From Anaeromyces robustus (lineage: Eukaryota > Neocallimastigomycota > Neocallimastigomycetes > Neocallimastigales > Neocallimastigaceae), in assembly GCA_002104895.1 (NCBI GenBank), contig MCFG01000224.1, positions 1 to 64,000 on the forward strand: a stretch of DNA of 64,000 bases, in the 5' to 3' direction. This document shows, piece by piece, positions 23,381 through 42,276 of this stretch. Position 1 is the first letter of the stretch; the number at the start of each line of letters is the position of its first letter. A model generated the notes under the pieces. It was not told the origin of the DNA. It did not search any database and was given only the letters and a program-made list of their open reading frames with translations. A program made the translations under genes and the position numbers.

Positions 23381-25341
23381 ATTTATTGTTTATCAATTAT
23401 ATATATTAATAATAATTTTTTTTATTATTTATTTATATTAATTATTAATATTATTTATTTATTTATTTATTATTATTATCTTTTTTCTTTTTTTTCTTTT
23501 TTTTTGTTTTAGTTGAATCAATTTTAAATAATATTAATCAATCTTTAGATTCATTGAATAATAATAATTCTGTACAGAGAGATATTACAGTAGATGAACA
23601 TCATAATACAATAATTACTCATGCTACTGCTACACCAGTACTTACTGAAATTACTACGAGTGAAAATTCTTCAATTAATGAATATCGTAGTCAAATAAGA
23701 AAGATTTTAATTTTTGCTTCAAAATTAAATATTCCTGATCATCCTATTCCTGGTTTTAAATCAATTTATTCACCTATTGCCGGTTTAAATGAAGAAGCAG
23801 CTTTTAGCTGGTACTTAAAAGCTGCTCATAATGGTAATGCAGTAGCACAATATAGAGTAGGTCTTTATTGTAGTAAAGGTATTAAAGTAGCTATTCCTCA
23901 TGGTCATGATACTTTCCATATTTTCAATCTTTTATTACCAAATGAACAAGAAAGTGCTGTATGGTTCCATAGATCTGCTTTACAAGGTTATTCTAAAGCT
24001 CAAAATAGATATGGTGTTTGTTTAGAAGATGGTATTGGTGTTCCAATTAATGAAAAAGAAGCTTTTCAATGGTATATGAAAGCTGGTAAACAAGGTCATG
24101 GTAGTGCCATGAATCATTTAGGTTGGTGTTATCAAAAAGGTATTGGTGTTGAAGCAGATCAAAAAGAAGCTGCTTTTTGGTATAGAAATTCAGCTTATCA
24201 TGGATTTTCAAAAGGTCAATATAATTTAGCTTGGTGTTATGAAATGGGTAATGGTCTTCCAATGGATTATAAAATGGCTACTTTTTGGTATGAATGTGGA
24301 GCTGAAAGAGGTCATGCTGCATCTCAATATAATGTAGGATTTTCTTATGAAGAAGGAGGTATTTGGGGTGTTGAACGTGATGGTAAAAAAGCTGTTTATT
24401 GGTATAGATTAGCTGCTGAACAAGATGATTTAAATGCTCAAAATAGTTTAGGTCGTTGTTATATGGATGGTACAGGAGTTGAAAAGGATTATAAAGAAGG
24501 TTTAAAATGGTTCCTTTCAGCTGCTGAACAAGGTCATGCTAATGCTCAAAATAATTTAGGTTGGTGGATACATAGTAAATCTCAATCTTTCCTTTGGTTT
24601 TTACGTGCTGCTCTTCAAGGACTTTCTTGTGCTCAAAATAATTTAGCTTGGTGTTACCAAGAAGGTTATGGTGTAGAACCTGATCAAAAACAAGCTATAA
24701 GTTGGTTCCAAAGTGCTGTCAATCAAAATAATTTATATTCAAAAACTCATTTAGCTTGGTGTTATCAAAATGCTATTGGTGTACCTCAAAATGATAAACA
24801 AGCTTTAGAATGGTATAAAGATGCTAATGAACAAAATCATATTCCTGCTAGACGTATTCTTGGATGGTGTTATTGGTATGGAGTATGTGTTCCAAAAGCT
24901 GATCGTAAAAAAGCTATTGAATTATTTGAAGGTTTAACTGATCCAGTATTAAATTTAAGTGAAGAAGAAAAGGATCTTTTAATGTCTATGGATATTAGTT
25001 TTGAAGATGTTAGTAAAAAGAATAAAAATGATGATGATGATGATGATGATTGGTGGTTTGGTAAAGAAGCTGAAGAACGTACATTATCTTCAACATTCTA
25101 TACTCAAGGTTTATTCTTAAAGCATGGTATACGATCTGAAAAGAATTATGAACAAGCGTTTAGATACTTTATGGTAGCAGCTAAAAAGAATTATGAATTA
25201 GCTCAATTTGAAGTCGCTATGTGTTATTATGATGGTATTGGTATAAAACCAAATCCTGAAGAGGCTGAAAAATGGTTAAAATTAGCTGCTAAAAATCGTT
25301 TAAAGGCAGCTTCATCATTTATAAGAAAACAAAGATTTTAA
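22221..25341 (+). CDS. Sel1-repeat (SLR/TPR-like) protein, two exons
   Basis: Exons 22221..23307 and 23513..25341; 971 residues. Residues 1-75 are structured, with one Sel1-like motif (AQAQAGVAWCYKKG). Residues 80-380 are Ser/Asn-rich and acidic with a Glu run, probably disordered. The C-terminal 500 residues carry about 11-12 Sel1-like repeats of 36-38 residues, each with an aromatic pair (WY or WF), an Ala-rich helix, a Gly, and a second helix ending LGWCYQKGIGV or similar. Repeats are strongly alike (AWCY, GWCY), pointing to internal duplication. Sel1 repeats are adaptors in ER-associated degradation (Sel1/Hrd3) and in fungal chitin-synthase activation (Chs4/Skt5). No signal peptide, membrane span or kinase domain is visible, so neither role can be assigned. 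Early-diverging fungi carry expanded families of such proteins. Confidence 0.9.
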
Positions 25342-25409
25342 TTAAGAAAAAAAAATAAGAATAAAATAAATAAATAAATAAATAAAACCAAACAAAATAA
25401 AAATATTAA

Positions 25410-25441
<32 letters not shown>

Positions 25442-25611
25442 TTAATAATAATAACAATTAATAATATGAAAAATTATACTATTAAATTTATATTAAATAT
25501 ATAACTTTATACATAACATTTTTATATTTATAAAGAAATGTATAATTTATATATTAAGATATTAATTATTTTTTTTAAAAATGAAAAGCAAAAATCTATT
25601 AAATTTATTCA

Positions 25612-25612
<1 letters not shown>

Positions 25613-25652
<40 letters not shown>

Positions 25653-25671
25653 TAACTTAAGATTATATTTC

Positions 25672-25710
<39 letters not shown>
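25613..25710. repeat. A33 / T37 inverted homopolymer pair
   Basis: A 33-nt A tract (25613..25645) is followed after 28 nt by a 37-nt T tract (25674..25710), about 270 bp after the Sel1-gene stop. A transcript could fold into a long A-U hairpin with a short loop. It may affect 3'-end formation or simply be a slippage product. Confidence 0.85.
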
Positions 25711-25713
<3 letters not shown>

Positions 25714-26839
25714 TTTATTTTATTTTATTAGATAGTAATATATTTTCATTGTTTTTAAAAAATAAATTTTCATCTTATCAATTTTTTTCTTAAAAAATAT
25801 ATATATATAATATAAATTAATATTTTTATATATAATATGATTTATATTAATATTTACTTTGATATATATTGCTTTGTTTTTCTTTTTTTTTTTTTTTTTT
25901 TTTACTGGAAAAAAAAAATTAATAAGGAAAACTAATTTTTTTTAACAACATTTTAACATTTTAACATTTTTTTAACGTTTATATAAAAAAATTAAAATAT
26001 TATTATATCTTTAATTTCATTTATAAATAATATATACAAGAAAAAAAAAAACAATTAGTGATTGAACTAATAAAAAAAAAAAAAAAAAGAAAAAGAAAAA
26101 AAAAAAATTAAAATTAAAAAAAATATTTAGTTATTTTTTCTTCTTTTTTTTATATATGTAAATATATCATATATATCATATTTTTAATTTTTTCACCCTT
26201 ACATAATTAATAATTACATATATATATATATATATATATATATAAATCAAATATTTTCATTCAACATATTCTTTTTTTTTATAATTATTTAATCAAATTC
26301 ATTATTTTTAAAATCCTATCTTAAAGAGGATAATTTTTAAATTCAGAATTTTTAAGTATTCTTTTGTAGTATTAATAAATATTAAAAAAAAGTATAATTA
26401 AATAATTCATTCATTCATTCATTAAAATAATTAACAATGTAACTTTTTTTTTTTCTTGTTTAATCATATTATAAGAAAAAACTTTAATATAAAATGATAA
26501 AAATAAAGTATAAAATGTTTATAAGATAAAAAAAAAGCATTATAAAAAATTAATATTCTTTTTTGTTTTGTTTTGGTAAAAATAAAAGATATATATCATT
26601 ATTAAATAATAATTTATAAGAATAACATTTTTCCATTATTTACGAATTCTATATCTAAATTAGTTAATAAAATTTCAAGAATTATTATAATTTCAGATAT
26701 TTTTATATTTTTCATTATATTAAATATTTATAATACATTTTTTTAGATAGGATTAAAATAAGAAAAAAAAATTATAATTGAAAATTCTATTTTAATAAAT
26801 GTACTAAATCTAAATATGTATTAATAATTCTATATAGTA

Positions 26840-27500
26840 AATAAAAAAACAAGAAAACGTGTCCTCTTCCTTTAGTCTAAGGAAAAAAAAAAAAAAAAAA
26901 AGATTCCAAAAAGATTTTAAAAAATATTCATTGACTAAAGATGTGAAATTTATAACAAATTACTACTTTTGTTTAGGAAGTAACAAAAATTTTGAAAATG
27001 GTATTTTTGAATTTTTTAAACTTAAAATCTTGGGCCTATTTTAATTATTTAATAAAATATAATTTATCTATATATTAGTTAATAATAAGCCATTAATTAG
27101 TATTGATAATAGTAATAATAGTAATTGTATTAATTGTAATTATAGTTATTGTCACTAAACACTATTGCATATAATACCTTAGTATATAATTTATCAGATG
27201 GGCTAAATATTTATTCTAGTTTGTCGGAATGGTGTAAAGTATATTATTTCCTTTCTTTTAATCATTTTAACTTAATTTATCTAATTAAATACAATTTGAA
27301 TCTAACCTTTTTTAAAATGTTCTATTTTCAATATAGTCATATGTATTAAAAGGGGAACATTTTGGTCATTATTAATACCAATTGTAAATAATCGAATTTG
27401 ATCGTTATTAATAGGTTCCCTAATATAACCAAGAGCATCAATACTGAAAATGCAGTAGGACAAGACAGTAGATCCTACGCTTTTAATCATAATATTCTTA
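26840..27500. other. Higher-GC island of unknown origin, possible gene remnant
   Basis: This roughly 660-bp stretch is visibly less AT-rich than the flanks and has stretches of non-repetitive, codon-like sequence. On the minus strand 27302..27490 reads open for 62 codons with a balanced composition, including the strings CIFSIDALGYIREP and RLFTIGINNDQNVPLL, unlike the Ile/Lys/Asn noise elsewhere. On the plus strand 27149..27300 also reads in a fairly balanced composition. I do not recognise a family, and no start, splice sites or continuation make a convincing gene. It may be a decayed gene or mobile-element relic, or a short non-coding transcript. Confidence 0.3.
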
Positions 27501-28216
27501 GATAATAATTTAATACTAGAATAATATGCAATCTATTTAATTCACCTTTTAACAATATTTATATTGTTTAATAATTTTTTTGTATGATTAAAATACTTTA
27601 TTTACAATCATGTATTTTATTTCTTAATTAAATATTACTAATATATAAAGCTATATATATCAGTTTATAATATCTCTTTTTTTATCTTTTTTGATAAAAC
27701 AAAAAAACCTGATTTTTATTTAAAGAAAAACTATAAATTTAATAAATTATACAATTTATATAATTATAAAAGAAATAATAATATATTATACTTTAATTGT
27801 GTAACTAGAAAGATATTATATATATTTTATATTATATATATTTTAACTTATTTAAAGAATACATAACATATATATTTTAATTTATATAAATTTTAAATAT
27901 TTAATCAAGTAGCAATTATATTATTTATATAATTCATTATATGTATAAATTAAATTTATTTTTTAAAAAATAAATTTAATTAAAGTTTAAGAATATATTA
28001 ATTAAATTATTTTCTTTATTTGTACTATATTAAATAATTTTCTTTATTTGTATTATATTAATTAAATTTTTTATAGTAATCAAAATTAAGATTGAAATTA
28101 TAATAGAAAAAAAGAAAGTTTTTTTTTTTTTTTTTTTTTTTTATTTTATTTTTTGAGAAAAACTGATATATAGAAGGTGTGTAAATTACATTTTATATAT
28201 ATATTAAGAAGTAAAA

Positions 28217-36125
<7,909 letters not shown>

Positions 36126-36179
36126 ATCTATTTAAATTAATAAAAGATAAATACTAGAAAAAAAAATAATAATAATAAC

Positions 36180-36215
<36 letters not shown>

Positions 36216-36651
36216 TAATAATGATTAATAAATGTATAATAATAAATATTAATTTTGAAATATTTTTAATATATATATTTTTTTAATCATTTATTTATAT
36301 GTATTATCAATAAAAAACCTTAAACCTTATATATTGATATATTATTAATTAAAAAAAAAAAATAAAATAATTTAAAAAAAAAATAAATAAATAATTAAAT
36401 AATACTATGATAAAAAATATAATCAATTATATATATAATAAAAAAATAATAAATAAAATTTTAAAATAATTTTTTTAAAATTTAAATAAAAGTGTAATAA
36501 AATAAAATTATAAAAAAAATTTTTTTTTTTTTTTCATTGTATCTTTTTTATTTTTATTCATCAATTTTGTAAACTATTAAAAAAAAAAAAAAGGAAATTA
36601 TTATTATATAATAAAAAAAGTAAAAAAATAAAAATTAAAAAAAAAAAAAAA
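36126..36651. other. Intergenic spacer, mannosidase to DLT1-like gene
   Basis: 526 bp in tandem orientation. It contains an AAT run (36176..36213), A tracts (for example the 13 A just before the DLT1-like ATG) and a T tract near 36520. It must contain the mannosidase 3' end and the next promoter; no motif stands out. Confidence 0.6.
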
Positions 36652-37407
36652 ATGGAATATGAAGAATATGAAGAAACAATACCATCTACAAAAAAAATAA
36701 AAACTAAAAAAAATAGAATAAAAAAGATTAAAAGTAAATGGTCTTTATCTTCAAGATTTTTGTATTTATTTTATAGTATTATTCTTACTGTAGCAATCGT
36801 ATATGTTTTAGCAGATATAGCTTTAAGAATTTATTTCAATCGTTATCCTTGGTATTTAGTTTCTGTGGGTCTTAATGTTGTTCTATTGGTAAAATAAATG
36901 AAGAAAAAAACAACTTTTTTATTTAATATTAATATTTTATAAATTTATTATTACATTTTTATGTAATTATTGTTAAATTATAATTTTTATATCTTTTATT
37001 TTTTATTATTATTATAATATTTTAATATTATTATAATATTTTAAAATATTTTCCAAATTTATTATTACATTTTTTATGTAATTATTGTTAAATTATAATT
37101 TCTATACCTTTTTCTTTTTATTATTATAATATTTTAATTATTTAACAAATGTACATATTTTAGAATACTAATTATAAATATAAACTTTTAAATGTTATCT
37201 ATATAATTATAATAGTGTTTAATATATTTTATAACAGTTGGTATAAGAAATTTTACAGTTATAGGATATATTTCTACAATACCTTCAAATTATTTACCAA
37301 TAGAACAAATTGATATTCCAAAAGTAATTCACAAAATAATATTATATATATATAGATATATTTAGAAATTTATATAAAAACTATAAGAAAGTAAATAACT
37401 AAATGAA

Positions 37408-37438
<31 letters not shown>

Positions 37439-38246
37439 ATTAAATCTAAAACTAAAATTATACAAAAAATAAGTAAAGAATTATTAATAATAATTTCAAT
37501 TATAATCATTTTGTTATTATAAAATATATTTAGAAAGCATATGAAAAAATTGGATGTGAATTAAATAAAGCATCAGATATATCATCATCTGCTGTTCCTC
37601 TTCCTGAATCAATTCCCCCAAGAGGTTGGGGTAGAAAAGGTATATGAATATAAATATAAACTATTATTACTATTATTATTTTTTTTTATATAATTTTTAA
37701 AAAAAAATAAAAAAAGTTATGAATATTATTATTTAATTGTATTAATAATAATTATAATAATAATAAAAGGTACCATGTATGAAAATATTCATTTTCAAAC
37801 AGCCATTGTACAGTCATCATCTTTATTAGGTAATAATTATATATATTATTAACTCAATTCTTATATAAAATATTAAGCATTGTATAATAAAACATATTTA
37901 AATAATAGTAAATAATACCAATACTAGTAATATACATATAATAACTATTTTATTTTATTTATATATTATATAAATAATAGAATCAACTGTTTTAAAATTT
38001 AATGGTCAATTAGTTAGAGAACCTTATATGACAATTCGTCAATATATCAATATTTTAGCAAATAACAAATTAATTAATAGAGATATAGGTTTATGTTATG
38101 TAAATAATTATGAACACGCTTGCTATAGTTCAGATGAAATAAAAGAAGATGAATATGAAGAAACTATGAAATTATTGGCAATATTATTAAAGAAGATGCA
38201 GAGTAAAGGAGCAAAAAAAGGTCATAAAAATTCAAAAAAGAAATAA
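36652..38246 (+). CDS. DLT1-like two-span membrane protein
   Basis: Five exons: 36652..36888, 37216..37323, 37534..37639, 37770..37829, 37981..38246; 258 residues. A Lys-rich N-terminus precedes two membrane spans (about residues 40-63, YLFYSIILTVAIVYVLADIA, and 69-92, spanning exons 1 and 2, WYLVSVGLNVVLLCLIYFI). Next come a cytosolic segment with PRGWGRKG and YENIHFQTAIVQSSSLLEST, an YLxxL-like segment (TIRQYINILANNKLI), and YEHACYSSDEIKEDEYEETMKLLAILL with a Lys-rich tail. This order matches the fungal DLT1 family (defect at low temperature), whose C-terminal signature is YExARFS...EFxxFMxLxAxxL. DLT1 is membrane-bound and its biochemical role is unknown. The exon 2 acceptor at 37216 was chosen over the AG at 37237 because only it keeps the frame open. 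Confidence 0.68.
36941..37137. repeat. Tandem duplication in DLT1-like intron 1
   Basis: A segment of about 85-90 bp (AAATTTATTATTACATTTT and onward through GTAATTATTGTTAAATTATAA) occurs at 36941 and again at 37055, a 114-bp offset, with only a few differences. Both copies lie within intron 1. Confidence 0.8.
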
Positions 38247-38834
38247 AAAATAAAAAAAAAAAGAGAAGAAAATAATTTTTTTCTTATTTTTATTTAATCT
38301 TTATTTAATTTAATAGCAATTATTATTTACTATCTGTATTTATCATAGAAAATGTATCTATATTAATAATAATATATATATTTATCAAAATATATGATAG
38401 TTTATATATAAAAATTAATAAATAGGTTATAAAAACATATAAAATAAGATTATTAAAACAAATATGAAAAATATTTTAAAAATAAATAATTTATTTATTA
38501 CTTATTATGATAATATTAAGTGTTTTTTGAGTTTTCTATTCATTATTATTTTATTATTTATTTAATTAGTTTTAATATCTTTTTTAATTATTATTATCAT
38601 TTTTTTTAAAAAATTGATTTTATTTTACTTTATTATTGGTAAAATAAATATATTAATAAATAATAGTTATGTGTTTATAATAGTAAGTTCAGTATATTAT
38701 ATATATGTATCATATATATTATTTAAAGATATTTAATTCCTTAAAACTTGAATACTATATCAAAAATTCTATAAATATAAAAAATAGTTTTATAAATATT
38801 TTAGATATATATATTTCTAGGAAAGTGAATGTTA
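38247..38834. other. Convergent intergenic spacer
   Basis: 588 bp between converging 3' ends. AT-rich with no microsatellite of note; both poly(A) sites are expected here. Nothing else seen. Confidence 0.6.
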
Positions 38835-41616
38835 TTAAAAGATAAAATCACTAATAGATTGAATTGTTGATGCTGATTGAATTCTTGAACTCGCTTTTAA
38901 TTGATATAATATAATAAAAAAGATGTATATTATATTAATAAAAAGAAAAAATTAAAAATTTATTTATTTATTATTAATATATTACCTATACTTTTATTTT
39001 CAATTGTTTTTATATTTATATCATTTAATTTATTTATATTTTCATCAAATTCTGTTTTTTCATCTTTAATAGGCTCTGTATTATCATCCTTTTTATTATT
39101 ATTTATAATTTTTTCTTGAATTTTTTGAACTTTATGGTAATTTTTATCCTGAGATGAAATTTTTTTGATTATATTGTAATTATTGAATTTTTCAGTTCGA
39201 TCTGTTGTTGCTAATTTTTTCCAATTTACAACATAATCTTCAAATTTTAATTTATCTGACCATTCTTTTATTAAATTAAAATCATTTTCTTCTTGTTGAT
39301 ATTCATCTAAAATGGTATCATCATTTATGTTATTATATTCTTTATTTTTTTCTATTTGATAACTAATATATATAATTCATTATATTATAATAAATATATA
39401 TTAAATTAATAGTATATATGAAAAAAGTTATATATATATATATATATATTTACATTTTTCTTAGCCATTCTATCTTTTTTTTTTTCTTTTGAATAATTAC
39501 ATCTTCTTTTCTTTTTAAAGGTAAATGATGAAATTGTACTGTTTTTTTAGTTGTTTCAAATTCAATTTCATCCATACCATAAATATCGGATTTAAACTTT
39601 AAAAAAACAATATTATTATATATCAATAAAACATAAGAAAGGAAAAAAAAAGTAAATATATATATATCATTATTAATTTATATCATTTATCATTATTAAT
39701 CATTTTATTATAAATGTATAATATATAATTATTATTCGTTTATTTACACTATCAGCAATTGGCCTCCATCCATTATTTTCAACTCTTGTATACCAGCCAG
39801 CTTTTATAAGAATTAATTTTTTTTTTATAAAAGTAAATATTTTTTATAATTGTTATTAATATAACAATATATTTTACTCAATGTATAATATATAATTAAA
39901 TTTTGAATATTAATATTACTGGTAGAATTGTCAGGTAATGGTTTATCATTACAAAATAATTGATGAGGTGAAGGTTTTTCAATTTTTGTATAATCTCTAG
40001 GACTGAAAGAATTTATATCAATTAAAGATTTATGGATATAAATTTTATAATAAATGATTGGAGGAAAACTATACTGTATTATATATAAATGAAATTTATA
40101 ATATAAAATAAGTAATAATATAATAAAAATAAAATAAAATAAAATAAAAAAAATAAAATACAGCAAAATATTTTTACTCCTCCTAATCGAAAACGTATAT
40201 GAGCCTTAAAAGATGAATCAATTAATTGAGCTTCAAGTGGATTAATATATTTTAAAAGTCTACATGGATTACCATTTTCTCTATATCGAATTAAGTATTT
40301 ATAAAATTTGAATATTTTTCTATTCTTTAATATTTATAGACAATATGAAAATAATAAAAATAAGTTAAACATAATAAATATTTATATATTTTAATAGGTA
40401 ATTTAAAAATAATTATTATACATAATAACTCCTCCAAGCTTTCTGAATCATTGAAGCATAAATATTAATAATTTTATTGATATTAATATTAAAATTATGA
40501 TTATTATTTAAGTTCTGAAGTAAATTATTTCGAATATCTTCCGGCTTTTATAAATAGTAATTATCATATATATTTATATAACATATTAATTATTGTTTGA
40601 TAAGATAATATTATAATGATATAAAAAAAAATAAATTAATAATTACAAGTGATTTTAATTTCTTGTAATAAGTTTGGCATAAATATCTTTTAAAATTCTT
40701 TTGAATTAATACTGCACAATATTGTGGAAAATCAGGTGGTAAATAACCTTTATTTTCATAATATGAACAAAATATTCTATACTTTTGAATTAATTGTTCC
40801 TATAATTTTTTTATTATAATAATGAATTTTTTTTAAATATTTTTTGTAAAAAGTTTTTTTCTATTAACTTTTATTAATTATTAGAATATGAAAAAATACT
40901 TGAACAGAAAGATCATCAACCGATGGTAGATATTGCATATGAGGGTTTCTTTCAGTTGAATTTGTATTTGTTACATAAGACAATTCTCCATACATTACTA
41001 AAAAGTATTTTTTTCGAGTAATATACATACGCCAAAAAGATTGAATAGTAATTGAAGCAGCTGATCTTGAAAGAAAAATTAGTAATTGTTTTTCAGAATT
41101 AAACATGTCATCTAATTCTTGAGGTGTACCGTTACGCTTCTCATTTTTCAATGTTGATGTTTTTTCTTTATTACATATTGAATTATAAATTTCCTCAAAA
41201 GTTTTAATAAAATCTATTGTAACATTTAAATTATTACAAAAATCAATGACAACTGATAATGCATTACTATTGGGATTATTTTTATAATTTGAATATTCAG
41301 GAGTATTTATAAAATCTAGAATTGGGTAATATATCTTTTTTTTAAAACATTCTAAAAAAATTGATAATTCATTTTCAGAAAGAGTTATACTTTTTACAGC
41401 TAAATCTCTTATTCTTTTTACTCTTCTAATAAGAAATTCTTCTTTTTCATTTGGAAATGTAATTTCATTTAACAATTCATTTGGATTAAAACCCCACAAT
41501 AGATTTTCTATATTACTTCCAATTATTTTTGGATTATTTTTATTAATTAAATCTGAATATGAATCAGTTTTCTCATTATCCATATATGATTTATTCGTTA
41601 ATTTATTTTCACTCAT
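38835..41616 (-). CDS. IQ-motif protein resembling C11orf65/MFI, nine exons
   Basis: Exons on the minus strand: 41616..40900, 40799..40647, 40544..40422, 40324..40178, 40073..39878, 39800..39748, 39596..39454, 39362..38986, 38893..38835; 655 residues. The N-terminal 200 residues are helical without a recognised domain. Three IQ-type calmodulin-binding motifs follow: ASITIQSFWRMYITRKKYF, AVLIQKNFKRYLCQTYYKK and SMIQKAWRSYY. The most diagnostic stretch is CRLLKYINPLEAQLID, then HIRFRLGG, then FPPIIYYKIYIHK and INSFSPRDY, then GWYTRVENNGWRPI. I recall this series from vertebrate C11orf65 (MFI) and uncharacterised IQ proteins of flagellated fungi. The C-terminus is Lys/Glu-rich. It starts 660 bp from RABL2 in a head-to-head pair, so a flagellar or zoospore role is plausible but unproven. 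Alternative: any other calmodulin-binding IQ scaffold. Confidence 0.7.
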
Positions 41617-42221
41617 TATTTCATTTATTATATGATATTAATAATGAATATGGAAAAAGAAAGAAAGAAAAGAAACAAAAAGAATGAACTACACTCTTTA
41701 AATAATATAAATATAAAATATGTAATGAATTTTAATAAAATATTTTATATATAAAATTTATATTAAATAGAAATCGATATAAAATTTTTAATTTTATTAA
41801 TTTTTTCAAATTTTATAAAGTAAAAAATTAATAAAATAAAAAAAGTTAAATTGTAATAAAAAAATATAATTTATAATAAATAATATAATAATTATATTAT
41901 ATATTAATATTATAAAAATAATACATAATATCAAATCATAATTTCAATTGTTTATACTAGAAAAATACATATTTAATATTTAAAAACATTAATGATAGTA
42001 AATAAAATTTGTAATTTTTTACTCAATATTAAATAAACTTCATATCGTTTATTTGAACATATTAAATTAAGTAAATTTCTTTAATTTTTTGATTTCTTTT
42101 ATTTTTTTTCTTTTCTTCTTTTTTTCTCTTTTTTTTTTAAACTATAATCAATAATTGTTATATATACCATAAACTAAACAAAAAATACTTAAATTTATAA
42201 ACAGACTAAATAAGCATTAAG

Positions 42222-42273
<52 letters not shown>

Positions 42274-42276
42274 AAA
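41617..42276. promoter_or_regulatory. Shared divergent promoter region, IQ protein / RABL2
   Basis: 660 bp between the start codons of two divergent genes; all promoter elements for both must be here or in the 5' exons. Pyrimidine-rich tracts occur at 42085..42140. No obvious RFX-like palindrome (GTTGCC type) was found by eye. Confidence 0.45.
42224..42270 (+). repeat. A47 tract directly before the RABL2 start codon
   Basis: A run of 47 A residues ends six nucleotides before the RABL2 ATG (TTTAAAATGG). If it is transcribed, the mRNA leader would end in a long poly(A) stretch that could bind poly(A)-binding protein. Confidence 0.9.

Larger units (their letters stand above)
25342..28216. other. 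2.9 kb spacer, Sel1-repeat gene to alpha-mannosidase
   Basis: The spacer holds the 3' end of the Sel1-repeat gene, an A33/T37 inverted pair (25613..25710), a TA run near 26218..26244, an A-rich segment 26040..26130 and a higher-GC island (26840..27500, listed separately). The last 700 bp are ordinary AT-rich sequence that must hold the mannosidase promoter. No complete gene is supported. Confidence 0.55.

Noticed and set aside
37238-37323. CAG acceptor at 37237 for DLT1-like exon 2
   Set aside because: From the phase-0 donor at 36888 it runs into TAA at the third codon; the upstream TAG acceptor (exon start 37216) keeps the frame and completes the second membrane span.
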